Source: Nigrospora sphaerica (taxonomy: Eukaryota > Ascomycota > Sordariomycetes > Amphisphaeriales > Apiosporaceae). From it: a stretch of 64,000 bases of DNA. Of this stretch, positions 44,833 through 55,688 are shown piece after piece. Numbering within the stretch: position 1 is the first letter of the stretch; every line of letters begins with the position of its first letter. The stretch spans positions 7,006,001-7,070,000 of the forward strand of contig JAGVVL010000001.1 of NCBI GenBank assembly GCA_018287875.1, in the 5' to 3' direction. The notes under the pieces are model-generated. The model ran no database searches. It had not been told where the DNA came from and was given only the letters and a program-made list of their open reading frames with translations. Both the position numbers and the translations under genes were made by a program.

Positions 44833-46927
44833 ATGACCAGCTCCCCGGCCTCATCAGAACCGGGTGCTTGGCGCGCGGCCGAGGTGCTCACGGCGAGAAA
44901 TGCGCTGCTCCTTGCCTCGGCGTGGGTGCTATACCAGACCGTCAGGGCCATCTACAACATATCGCCTTTGCACCCGCTAAGTCACGTAAGCAACAGCAGG
45001 TGCCCTTGTTGCCCGTCCCATCACGAATCCCTCCCGTGGTGGCTCCCGTTGTTCTTTGTTCCTGTTGTTCTGGCCCGAGACCGCTCTGCGACTCGATCCA
45101 AGAATACCGGCGTTGGGAAATTACTGACTTTGGGTGGTAAAGTTGCCGGGGCCCCGGTTGGCGGCGGCGACGTATTTGCCCGAGTTCTACTACGACGTCG
45201 TCCGGTTCGGCCGGTACACGAGACGGATTCAGGAGATGCACCAAAAATACGGTACGTCGGGAGGCCAGAGGAAACTGGCCTCTCCCCCGTAAGCCGACGC
45301 TTGCTGACGAGGGAAAACGGCCAGGGCCTGTGGTCCGTATCAGCCCCAACGAGGTGCACTGCAACGACGCCGCTTTCAGTGACGAAATTTACGCCGTGGG
45401 CGGCCGGAAGCGGGACAAGCCGCAACACCAAGTGAACGGGTCGCCGTTGATGGTGTCAATGTTCGGCACCAGCGACCACGACCTCCACCGGCTAAGGCGG
45501 ATGCCCCTAGCCAAGTTCTTCTCGCGCTCCATGATCGCGCGGCTGGAAAAGGAGATCCACGGGTACGCGCAGGCGCTCTGCGACAAGCTGCTGGCTTGCG
45601 CCGACCAGGCGCCGCTCGACATCGCCGTCGCCTACAGCTGCTTCACAGCCGACACCATCTCGGCCTACGCCTTCGGACAGTCCTTCGGCCTCCTGCAGCA
45701 GCCGGGCTGGTACCCCAACTTCCGGGACCCGACGCAAGCGACACTGCGGCCCGTCTTCTTCTTCCGCTTCTTCCCCTTCCTCCGGGGGCTCAGCGAGATA
45801 GCCAAGTGGGTCGTCGACTACCTGCCCGAGGACATCGCGCTCTTCGTGCGGACGCTGCAGATCGACCTGCCCCGCCAGATCGAACAAACGCGCCGCGACA
45901 TGGACGCCGGCATCGTTCTGGGCCGCGAGACCATCTTCGGCTCCCTCCTCGGCTCCGACCTCGAGGCGCACGAGAAGAACGGCAAGCGGCTGGCGGCCGA
46001 AGCTCTCGCCATCGTGGGCGCCGGCACCGAGACGACCAGCTGGGCCCTGTCCGTCATGACCTTCCACCTGCTCGACAAGCCCGCGCTGCTGCAAAAACTG
46101 CAGCGGGAACTGACGGCGTCGGGCGTGGCTGCGGACGCGCGTCACCTGCCGTCGTGGACCGAGCTGTGCGCCGCCCCCAGCATGGTACCGTGTGATTGAC
46201 GAGCGCTGACCGTTTGCCCCTACAGGGAGAAATTGCCGTACCTTGGCGCCGTCATCCAGGAAGGCCTGCGCCTCTCGTACGGCGTCGCCATTCGTACGGC
46301 ACGCGTAGCCACCGAGGAGACGCTCGTCTACCGCGGTGAGTGGAACAAGAAGCCCATTGAATGCATCGTACCGCCAGGCTATGCCGTCGGCATGTCCGCC
46401 GTCATCACTCACCACGACGAGTCGGTTTTCCCCAACTCGGATGCTTTTGTTCCCGAACGCTGGCTCGACGACAAGGACCAGCGAAGAAGGGAGGTCGAGC
46501 GTGGCATGTTTGCCTTTTCCAAAGGCAGTCGACAGGTAAGCAGCAACCACCCCCCTCGAGACTTTTCAGAAGTAGTCTGCATTTTCCACCGCGCCTTTTC
46601 CGCGCCGGTGCGACTCGGTGGGATTGGCGGCTGCCGTTCGAAGAAGTATGCTGACGCCCGGGTCGTGCAGTGTATAGCACAAAAGTGAGTGCCCCGCAAC
46701 GGGCGTTGATACGCGTCCCGGTTGATGCCAACAAAACTGACGACGGGAAATTTCTAACTAGCCTTGCTCTGTGCGAACTGCACATTGCCCTCGCCGCGCT
46801 TGCGCTCCGCGTGCTGCCCCGCATGCGGCTCTTCGAGACGACCCGAGAGGATGTATTGTACGACCACGACATGTTCATACCGATGCCGAAGCCGAGCAGC
46901 AACGGCGTGCGCGTCACAATCGGCTAA
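44833..46927 (+). CDS. Cytochrome P450 monooxygenase (CYP58/trichodiene-oxygenase-like)
   Basis: Six exons, 44833-44985, 45143-45251, 45325-46165, 46226-46535, 46671-46684 and 46762-46927, give 530 aa. Every intron has GT..AG ends and a CTGAC or CTAAC branch. The third donor (GTGCGC, 46166) was chosen because it gives WTELEKLPYL. A hydrophobic N-terminal segment (residues about 22-40) is an ER membrane anchor. Features: LPGPR hinge, I-helix AGTETT (320-325), EGLR (ExxR), PERW, and haem loop FSKGSRQ-CIAQNLALCEL with Cys472. The glycine two residues after that cysteine is alanine. Overall make-up ([17 protein letters not shown]) resembles CYP58/trichodiene oxygenase-like fungal P450s as I recall them. 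No terpene synthase, polyketide synthase or other backbone enzyme is near, so the substrate is unknown and this looks like a solitary P450. Confidence 0.9.
46671..46684 (+). other. 14-nt microexon carrying the haem-ligand Cys codon
   Basis: Exon 5 of the P450 gene. It reads TGT ATA GCA CAA AA, flanked by a GTCGTGCAG acceptor and a GTGAGT donor. The AA joins C of the next exon to make Asn. Without it the haem-binding loop lacks its cysteine and the frame is lost. Confidence 0.85.
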
Positions 46928-49404
46928 GCGGCCGTTGTCTAGGGGGGTCTTGGCGGGGATATGGGGTCCTGGCGGTCCAGACCTGCGGAGGAGGTCGAGG
47001 GGATGCCGCTGCAGAATGGAAGGGGGAGAAGCCTGCAGGTGGTCGGCACGTGAGTGTTGACCACTTTCTTGGATCGGAAGAGCACAAGTCGAACACTGCA
47101 TGACAGACATTGCCGGTTTTCCGAAATCACTCCCTGCTACGCAAAAACACTGCCCACGTACGTAGGATAAAGCACGAGCTGGCCGCTGACCTGGGACCAA
47201 TGGGCGATACAATGCGACCGCCAGAGAGACGGGCCGTACGAGTATCAAACCTGTCCGCATGTGTAGGCTGCCATCAGCACCCGCCCAGCTGGGCGTCTTG
47301 GGCAAGCTGCCAGGCTGCTATTCGCCGACTTCTCAGGCAGGGCGGTCGACATGAGAATCATGGGCGCCCGCGGGGCTGGAGGAGCCACGGCGAGAACTGA
47401 GGCGACCCAAGGCTAACGCAGCAGTGAAATGAGCTCATCTCAGATGGTCAGGCTGTCGTGCTCGTGGCCGGACCCCGTCGCCGATGCCAAGAGTCGTTGC
47501 CAAGGGCCCCCAGCTTACGAGTGGAGGGCAACCCCGGGGGAAAACGGAAGGCCCTTGGCTTTGTCAGCTGTCCAGTTCAGAGCAGCCCGCTTCGCCCGAC
47601 AGCCATTACCGGGCGGCCGGGTGTGGTACTCAAGAACGGACGAGTATGCCACAGTTGGCCAGGCGTGGTACTCGATAAGAGACAAGTGTGTGTACCAGTT
47701 GGCCAGACCGACGTCTGCCCAAGTATTTTCTGGAGTTATCGGCAACCATCGCTCCACCGACTGAAATGACTGGCCCTGGTGGCCTAGTGGCGAAAAGACG
47801 ACAGGCTGACCGAATGGGAGAGGCAAGCCCGGCCAGCGAGCAGACGAGAGGCTGGCGGCTCGGCCACCATGTCATCAGTAGTCCCAAATAAAGTGCACAT
47901 AAGCTTCTGCCGCTACAGGCCGGCTCTGCACCCACAGGTCAGGCAGGCAGGCGGGAAACGGAGAAATGAGTCGGCGAATTTCGCCGTCATGAGGTCCCCA
48001 GTACGCGCTTGTTTGGGGTTTGCGTGGGTGCCAGGGTTCAATCTCCCGCGTTGCATCCCTCGCGACAATTGCATACAGGAGGTGCGTCGCCGACAGAAGG
48101 AGAAAAGGAACAAAACGGTGCCGGGATCCACCCTTCAGACCAGGAGGCTCCAGTCTACCCGGATGGAAAAGACGGGCATGGGGAAATGGGTGTGCGTACC
48201 GGTAGGGAGCATAGGGCGCCTAGGGAAAGCCAAGCCTCCAGGTATCGGCCACACTGGTCCGGCTCGGACAGAGAGAGGAAAAGAGGGAGTCAATCGCGGC
48301 TCGAACCGTTTGCCTTGCCCGTAGGGGACGGGGAGAGAGAGAGAGAGAGAGAGAGGGAGGGGGGGAGGGAGAGATAGGGAGAGTGCGCGTGTGTGCCTGT
48401 AACCGATAGGCTCTCCGAGGGACTGGACTGGGCTGGGACTGGGCAACGGGACGAGGCACGCGCTCCTGGTCACGCCCAGAAATGCCAAGATCATCGCGGA
48501 GAGGAGATTCTTGGCTGGTAGCGGAAAGTGAGCGCCAAGCGATACGGAGCAGAGGATCAAAACACCAAGACTGCTCCGCCCCCCTTACGGTGGCGGGCGA
48601 AGACCAGCGAGCCAGTCAATGTGGGTACTAGCGCTTGGCTCTCACCGGGAGGGGGGGGAGAGGGGGGCACAACGGAGACACGCCCGCGCTGGCTCTGGCT
48701 GCTGCTGAGGCCGTTGCCGCTTTGCTGCTGCTGCCGCCGCTGCTGCTGCTGCTTCAAGGAGGGGCACGATAGGGCCCCCAGGGAGGGGGGCGCGCCCCAA
48801 GAGGCCGGGCCAAGCGTTCACTCCTCCCGGCTCCTCATATTGGAAGCCGTAGTCGGCGGATACTTACTGTAGCTACGAGGTTATAAGTACTCCGTACCCA
48901 GCCTGCAATACGGAAGTGCACTTGGCGGCACAGGGCGCGCAGTGGCAACCCCCCAAAAGGAGCAGGTGGAAGGCATAAGCCCGGGCCGCAAGGGGAGAAA
49001 CACATGAGTGTCCATAGCCGTATGAATGAAGCAGAGCAGCCAGCTCGGCCGGGATTGGACGGGCCGGGAGAAAGGCGACGCGCAATGGGAAGAAACGACA
49101 TGCTCAATCAGCAGGTGCGAGAAAGAACCTCCCACCACTCCGGGCCACCTTGGCCACTCGACTCGACATACGCTCAGGCGCAGGCCGCCAGAACTCGGCA
49201 AACCGGGACAAGCAATTCCTCTGTCCAGCAGGCGCTGCGGTCTTGGCGGTGACTTAGTTTCTCTTGGCAGCGCGGGGAGCACGGATGCGAGGTACCTGGG
49301 CTGCCACCAGAAACGGGCGGCGCCTCGGGTCGCTTTCATCAGGTCTACATCAGGGCCGCGACCCCCTCCCCGCCGCCCAATGATGGCGAGGCAAGTGCGA
49401 CCAC
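46928..49404. other. Gene-free stretch between P450 and pacC
   Basis: About 2.5 kb, short frames only. Holds a (GA)n tract (48333-48355), CTG/CCG trinucleotide runs near 48.72-48.75 kb and a GCCAAG at about 48230. Part of it is likely pacC promoter. Confidence 0.55.
48333..48355. repeat. (GA)n microsatellite
   Basis: Pure GA tract of about 23 nt, extended by imperfect G/A-rich sequence. Confidence 0.9.
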
Positions 49405-49443
49405 GCCAAGCAACGCCAAGCTCGCCAAGACTCCCAGGCCAAG
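49405..49443 (+). promoter_or_regulatory. Cluster of four PacC-type GCCAAG sites
   Basis: Exact GCCAAG at 49405-49410, 49415-49420, 49424-49429 and 49438-49443, all in the same orientation, 445-483 bp before the pacC ATG. The PacC consensus is 5'-GCCARG. Starts are spaced 10, 9 and 14 bp. This suggests autoregulation of pacC; it is a sequence match, not shown binding. Confidence 0.6.
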
Positions 49444-49887
49444 CAGTCGCCCAGCTCGTCGAAATCCAATGCCCATAATAAGGAGCGACAACGCGCCCTC
49501 TCGCCGGGCTGTTAATCTTCCCCCCCCCCGAATCTTGCTGGCCGTCTCCGAAACTCCCTCCTTTGCGGCACTAGAAGAAGCATCAGCAGCAGCAGCAGAA
49601 GAATACGCTCCTCGCCCGTCTCTTTTGCCCGTGCCGACTCGAAGTATTCACCCCGGTGGTTCCTGTATAAGTGAGCCCTGCCCTGCCCTGCGGCTCGGCC
49701 CAACCTTTTCCCAAGTATCGTTTGGTCTTGGCGGACTTGGCTAGCCCAGACCCGTCTGCCCGTCCCCATAGCCCGACCGGCCAGTTGCGGTATAGCGACG
49801 CGCCCAGCCCCAGCCTTTTGGCCCCTGTGAGTGAGTGAGCGAACGTACACGCACGCACGTCCGCACGCCCGCACGCACTCGCCCGCC

Positions 49888-51792
49888 ATGTCGTCGGCCG
49901 CCACCAGCACGACGCCCGCCAGCGAGGGCAACAACCCGAGCACGTCGTCGGGCGACAGCTCCAGCACCACGCCGGCGCCCTCCACCTCGACTACGGCCAC
50001 CACGGCCACGTCGCAGTCCAACGCCTCGGCTGCCCCGGCCGCAACCACGCCCGCCGCCGCCGCCGCCGCCACCCCGGCCACGCCCGCCGCCGACGACACT
50101 CTCGTCTGTCGCTGGAACTCGTGCCTGGAGCGCTTCAACACGGCCGAGACCCTCTATGTAAGTCCCGCCGTGACTCCCGCGAGCCCCCCCTCAGGCCTAA
50201 CACGTTCCCCTCCCCCCTCCAGGAACACATTTGCGAGCGTCATGTTGGCCGCAAGAGCACCAACAACCTGAACCTCACGTGCCAGTGGAACTCGTGCCGG
50301 ACCACCACGGTCAAGCGTGACCACATCACGTCGCACATCCGCGTACACGTCCCCCTGAAGCCGCACAAATGCGACTTCTGCGGAAAGTCGTTCAAGCGGC
50401 CCCAGGATCTGAAGAAGCATGTCAAGACCCATGCCGATGACTCCGTCCTGGTTCGGTCGCCCGAGGGACACGGCGGCATGAACGGCGCTTACCGGCCCCA
50501 GTCCAAGGGTAGGTCGGGCGTGCTACCCGCCCCTGTCTCCCAACAGTGAGGCTAACTCGCCTTCAGCTCCCTCCAGCTACTACGACCACAACGGCCACAT
50601 GCGTACTAACTCGGCCGCCTACGGCCAGCCTCACCCAGGCGGCCATCCTAGCAGTTATTACCAGCACCACGCGCCCTCGTTTGGCGGTGCCATGTACTAC
50701 CAGCCCCTGGGTGGCCGAGGAGAGCACATGGGCTACCACGCCGCCGCCGAGTACGACAGCCGCAAGCGCACCTACGACGCCTTGAACGAGTTCTTCGGCG
50801 AGGCGAAGCGCCGCGGCGTAGACCCCGCCTCGTACCACTCGGTCGGCCAGAGGCTGCTTCCCCTGCACGGCGCCCTGCCCCTGCATGCCGGCCCCCTGGG
50901 CGAGTACATGGCTGCGCCCTCAGTCGTGGGGGTTGACGGCCCCGTGTCGCACGGTCCCTACGCTCAGCACTACGTCCTGCCCCCGATGCCCAACATCCGT
51001 ACCAAGTCGGATCTCCTCCAGATCGACCAGGTCCTTGAGCAGATGCAGAGCACCGTCTACGAGAGCTCCAACACGGCAGCCGCGGCCGGCGTGCACCAGC
51101 CGGGTTCGCACTACATTCCCGTGAACTACCGCAACAGCCACTCTCCTCCGCACTCGGCGGCTGCCCCGTCCGGGGTTCCTCCCTACTCACAGGCAGGCAT
51201 GCACTCGCCCCTGACGGCCGTGTCGTCCACCCACTCCAACGGCACCCCGGCCGTAACACCGCCGTCGAGCAACATGTCGTACACGTCTGGTCACTCGCCG
51301 AGCGCCTCGTCTACTGGTCTTTCGCCCTCTACGCGGCACAGCTCTACTGCGTCCGGCTTGTACCCGACGCTGCCAGCCGTCACCACGGGCTACCCCGGCC
51401 AGTCGGCGACTTCGACCCTGGGCCCTTCGTTCGACTCCGACCCCCGACGACGCTACTCGGGCGGCATGCTTCAGCGTGCTAACTCGGGACCTCGTCCGGC
51501 CCCAGAGCGTGAGGCCTCGACGACGCCTAAGCCGGCCGAGTCGGCACCTTCGTCGGTCGGCTCGCCGTCCGCCGAGTCCGAGGCGAGCGGCGACAGCCGT
51601 GAAGACCAGGCGTACGAGGCGTGGCTGGAGAACGTTCGTGTTATCGAGTACCTGCGCGAGTACGTCATCGACCGCCTCAAGCGCAAGGAGTACGATGCCG
51701 AGTCCCCTAAGTCTTCGGCGTCAGGAAACGACATGGACGTGGACACCCCGCCCAAGCAATCTTTGTATCCCCCGCTTCCCTCGGCCGCCTAA
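49888..51792 (+). CDS. pacC: pH-response transcription factor PacC/Rim101
   Basis: Exons 49888-50157, 50223-50508 and 50567-51792 give 593 aa. Introns are 65 nt (GTAAGT..CCTCCAG) and 58 nt (GTAGGT, GCTAAC branch, TTCAG). The first intron splits zinc finger 1. Three C2H2 fingers: C74/C79/H92/H97, C110/C115/H128/H132 and C140/C143/H156/H160. The N-terminus is Ser/Thr/Ala-rich. YPXL motifs, the PalA/Rim20 docking sites of PacC, occur at 451-454 (YPTL) and 586-589 (YPPL). The region [26 protein letters not shown] between fingers and the first YPXL is the conserved signalling-protease area. PacC is cut under alkaline pH, then activates alkaline genes and represses acid genes. Promoter sites suggest autoregulation. 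Convergent with a calpain gene, with 255 bp between stops. Confidence 0.95.
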
Positions 51793-52047
51793 GGACGGGT
51801 ATTCTGCCGACGGGGCTTTCCTTCTCTTCTCTTAAGCACCATTGGTGCCAGTGTATTATAATGACCCACGGTCCATCAATGGCGTTCGGGGGTTTCAGTT
51901 TTCCGTCTTGCGGGAGGAAAAGCTATTATGAGTCAAGCTTAGTGACGGATTTGCTCTTATTCGTATCTGATGCAGTAAAATGATTCCCACAAGCAAGTTT
52001 TCTTCCAACTTCTCCGACTTCAACCTGTGCCCTTGTTCAAGTGCTGG
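51793..52047. other. Convergent intergenic region, pacC and calpain
   Basis: 255 bp between two converging stop codons; 3' UTRs may overlap. Nothing else seen. Confidence 0.65.
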
Positions 52048-54947
52048 TCAAAGCGTAGCGCCGGCAGGCTTGCCTTCGACCGTGAGGTTGGTCACCTCAT
52101 CCGTCTCGGTCGGCTTGATGAGCGAGATGGCAACATCCGGGTCGCGAGCGTAGACGCGTAAACCCACGACGGCTACGGCGTTCCACGGCGACAGCTCGGG
52201 CCCCGCACCGTCGCTGTCGCTGTCGCTGTCGCTGTCGGAGCTGTCGGAGCTCTCCTCTTCGTCCTCGGCCTCGTCCTCCTTGTTCTCGTCGGTCTTTCCC
52301 TCCTCTTCCTCCTCCCCTTCCTCCTTCTTCTTCTTCTTCTCCTCCTCCTTCTCCTTCCTCTCCTCCTCCTCCTTCTTCTTCTTCTTCTCCTCCTCCTCCT
52401 TCTTCTTCTTCTCCTCCTCCTCCTTCTTCTTCTCCTCCTCCTCCTTCTTCTTCTCCGCCTCTGTCTCGGTTTTGACGGGAGCCGCCGCAGCTCCCTGGGT
52501 GTCGTCCGCCGCCTTCGCCAGCTCCGGCTTCGGCTCTGCGGGCGGGGCGTCTTTGTCAGGCTGCGACGCGGGGGCCGGCGGGGCCGCGCCCGCCGCGGCG
52601 TCGCCGCCGGGCGCGGCCTTGTCGTCGCCCTTGACGACCTCGGACAGGGCCTCCTGGGCCTCTTTGACGTGGCGGGCGGCGCGGGCCAGCGCCTTCTTCC
52701 GCCGGTTCTTCTCCTTCTTGCGGTCCTTCTTCTGCCGGGCCGCGGCCTTGCGTTGCTCGAGCAGGGCGTCCTCGTCGGGCACGCCGCCCTTGGCGTGGGC
52801 GATGTCGTATGCCATGCCGACCTGGCGCAGCTTCTGCGGGTTGCGCTCGGCGTAGCGCCGGACCACGTCCTCGACGGGCTGCGCGCCGGCGTTACGCGTC
52901 GCCGTGATCTTGGGCACCACCTCGTACGCGCCCGGCGCCAGGTCGACCTCGCACGACACGGACCGGCTGTCCCACCGGAAGGCGGGCCGCACGCGGCAGA
53001 CGTGCTCGCCGGGGCCGGGGCCGGCGCCCGCCGCCTGCAACACAAAGTGCAGCTCGAACGCGTATTCGCCCTCGAAGCCCCGGAAGTACCGGTCGTCCAG
53101 CTGGCTGAGCACGATGACGACGGTGCCGCTCCGGTGGACCGTGATGGCGAACTTGACCAGCAGGTAGCCAGTTACCCACGACACGTGCGCGCTCGTCCAC
53201 TGCTGCACCACGGTCCACTCGCGGTCGAAGAGGCGCGTGCGGTGGATGAGCGAGAAGGTCTCGATCATGTCCTTGTACGACATCCAGAAGACGCCGTCGT
53301 CTCCGAAGGTGTGGCCCAGCTTCTTGAGCCAGTACGGCGTCCACTCCTTGGAGCCATCGGACCACGGCCCGCTCCACTCGCCCATGCCGTCGTACCCGCG
53401 GCGGCCCCAGGGGTTCCTAAGCGGCGCCTCGATGTTACTAAGGGGTCTGGGAGCTGGGTTGTTCGAGGCCCGTCACTTACCGGATTTTCACCAGCTGATA
53501 GATCTTCCCCTCCTCGTCCACCTCCTTCCTGGCCTCGAGGATGGAGTAGGCGTGGCAGAGGGCGACCCCGGACTTGTGGTTCTGGTTGGGGTTCCAGTTA
53601 GCCGATAAGGCGAAGACGAACTCGCCATCACCGTCGTCGCCCTTGGGGAGCTCGTTCCAGAGCTTGTCCTTGTTCAAGACGCGGTTGCTGACCAAAGTGG
53701 TGGACACGCCGCCGGTCAAGTCCTCGACGCCCTGGCCTGCGTATCCGCCCTCGATGGCTTCGTAGTCTCCACTGCGCCCGGTTAGCATACGCGTCTTTGA
53801 CACGGGCAGCCCGTCGGCAACCCCGGCCTCCCGGGGGACGGCACGGGTACGTACTGGGCCTTGGCGTAGGCCTTCTCGAGGAGCGGCAGCCAAGTCTCGT
53901 TGGGGTCTTCGCAGCGGGAGAAGTAGAGCGCCTCGGAGCCCGTCTGCTGTCGTTCCCGCCACTGTCTGGCCTTCTTGCCCGAGGCGTCGCTGTAGTTGTC
54001 GCTGGCGTAATCCTCGTAGGTCAGGTACAGGTTGTCATCAACCACCACCGGAACCCACTCGCCGTCCCGGTAGAACACGAAACCGTAGGCGCCGCATTCC
54101 TCGTCGCGTTCCACGCAGACCTTGTTCACTACCGGCGAGTGCAGCGGGTCAGTAGTCGCTCACGTTCGGGGAGACACGGGGAGGGGCGTGGAAGGGCGGG
54201 GTTTCCCACTGAGGTCCTTGCGGTGAGCGATAGTCGCGATGGCCGCCAGCCACCAGCAATCGCCGTCGCTGCCCTGCTGGATGTCGGAGCTGGAATAGCC
54301 CTTGATGGTGAACTGCGGCGACTCAAAGACCCAATCCAGGCGCTTCACGGTGCGGGGGCCGGCCGCGGGGAGAGACGTCTCGTCGTCGCCGTCGTCGCCA
54401 GCGCCCGTGGCATCGTCCCCGGGGCGAACCAGGCCCTGGAGACAGTTGCGCTGGAACTCGTCCCCTTCGATGTCGAAGTCGGGATCGGTAAACTTCTCGT
54501 TGGTGCGGATGCATTCGCGGCGGATGCGCGCGATGACCTCGCGACACTCGTTGGCGGCAGCCTCGTAACTCTCAGCGGCGTTCCGAGCCGAGCGTGCGCC
54601 GCGCTGGTCCACGGGCGGCAGCACGTTTTGGTAGAGGTTCCGTGGGAATATCGATGTGACCTTGCCTGGGTTTTTGGTGTGGAACTTGTCCCAAAACGCC
54701 GACAGCACCTCCTGGCTGTGCAGGAGAGGAACGGCAAGGTCAGCGCCCTGCGGGAAGCAACAACACCATCCCAACCCAAGTACGCCACACTTCAGACATA
54801 TTGGAAGTATATGGGAGTTGATGCGGGGAAACGGGGAAAGCGCAGTGGAGAGTCCCAAAAGAAGACAAACTAAGGAGGCACTCACGGCTTCTTCTTGCTC
54901 CTCTTGGGCGGGGCCGAGTTGTTGTTGTCGCTGGTGTTGTCTGCCAT
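52048..54947 (-). CDS. Calpain-family (C2) cysteine protease with charged C-terminal tail
   Basis: Exons on the minus strand are 54947-54886, 54715-54210, 54128-53855, 53771-53481 and 53416-52048, giving 833 aa. Introns are 170, 81, 83 and 64 nt. Joins restore family sequence: HRKDLMNKVCVERDEECG, AYAKAHGDYEAIEGG and LVKIRNPWG. The catalytic triad is complete: C174 in GSDGDCWWLAA, H354 in CHAYS, N379 in RNPWG. A beta-sandwich region follows (about 430-560), then a basic coiled-coil-prone stretch (about 595-640). Residues about 697-781 are an almost pure Lys/Glu and then Asp/Ser tail, before a folded-looking last 50 residues. Calcium-dependent intracellular proteolysis is the expected activity. 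I see no N-terminal MIT domain, so this is not the PacC-processing calpain PalB/Rim13. It lies tail-to-tail with pacC. Confidence 0.9.
52316..52458 (-). repeat. Imperfect GAG/AAG trinucleotide tract in calpain coding region
   Basis: Long purine-rich coding tract (CTC/CTT on the plus strand) that encodes the Lys/Glu tail of the calpain. Confidence 0.9.
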
Positions 54948-55688
54948 GGCGTCCCGGAGGTCCGATGCTCCTCTGCGTACTTGTACCGAAGACAGGAAAC
55001 CGATTACTCGAAGAGAGCTGAGAGGTACGAGGCAGTGATAATCGATGGTATTGCTAGAGCCAGAGGTATGAAAGAAAACGCTCACCGGAGCCTTGTGCTT
55101 TCTGCACATACCCATTTATATATTTGCAAAATCCTACCTGCTCTCGCCCCATACTAAGGCCAGCTGCCCCTCACGACATCCTCAGCCGCAACCTTCCCCC
55201 GCGTCACGTCGACGCACCTCGTAAATACGACTTCTCCATCCAATAATACCTATAGTCCGACGGCGACTCAACCCCCCGGATGTAAGATTGCGAGGTCGTC
55301 AGCACTACCGCCCAGCCTTGGCGGTGCTGCTTCGTATAGACGCCGCCGTTCCATTGGTCGTCCTAGCTCGAAAACGCCCTGCGCAATGAATCATATACTG
55401 CAGGCCGGCATACAAGAGTGGACGTAACGGGGCGAGTGGCCTGATGGGTCGTCCACACTCGCGAAAATGTACACAGGTCGCATCATGGCCGGGCGCCTCT
55501 CCTACGGCTCGCCTGCGCACCTCTTTTTGGGGGGGGGGGAGGAGCCAAGCCAAAGAAAGGCGTGGCGGATATGAAAAGAAGTAGGTAGTACAGGAATTCC
55601 TCATCCAACACACGATGAGTGCCCTTCTCTTCGTCCAGGCATCCGTTCCACAACTCCCCGCTGTGCCCATACAAAAAGGAATCCCACA
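54948..55688. other. Intergenic, upstream of calpain gene
   Basis: 741 bp between tandem minus-strand genes; calpain promoter and YTA7 3' UTR. One GCCAAG occurs at 55544-55549, about 600 bp from the calpain start. Confidence 0.55.

Noticed and set aside
45507..46550. 347-codon minus-strand open frame over the P450 exons
   Set aside because: It lies opposite a spliced, motif-complete P450. It is a GC-bias shadow with no recognisable domain.
44833..46927. Secondary-metabolite gene cluster around the P450
   Set aside because: Neighbours are a SET protein and PacC. No backbone synthase, transporter or cluster regulator is nearby.
48020..48070. GGTTCAATC stretch resembling a tRNA T-loop (B-box)
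   Set aside because: No matching acceptor stem, anticodon arm or A-box could be built around it on either strand.
52048..54947. Calling the calpain PalB, the PacC-processing protease
   Set aside because: No MIT domain at the N-terminus and a classical GDCWWLA active-site stretch; it resembles the other fungal calpain group.
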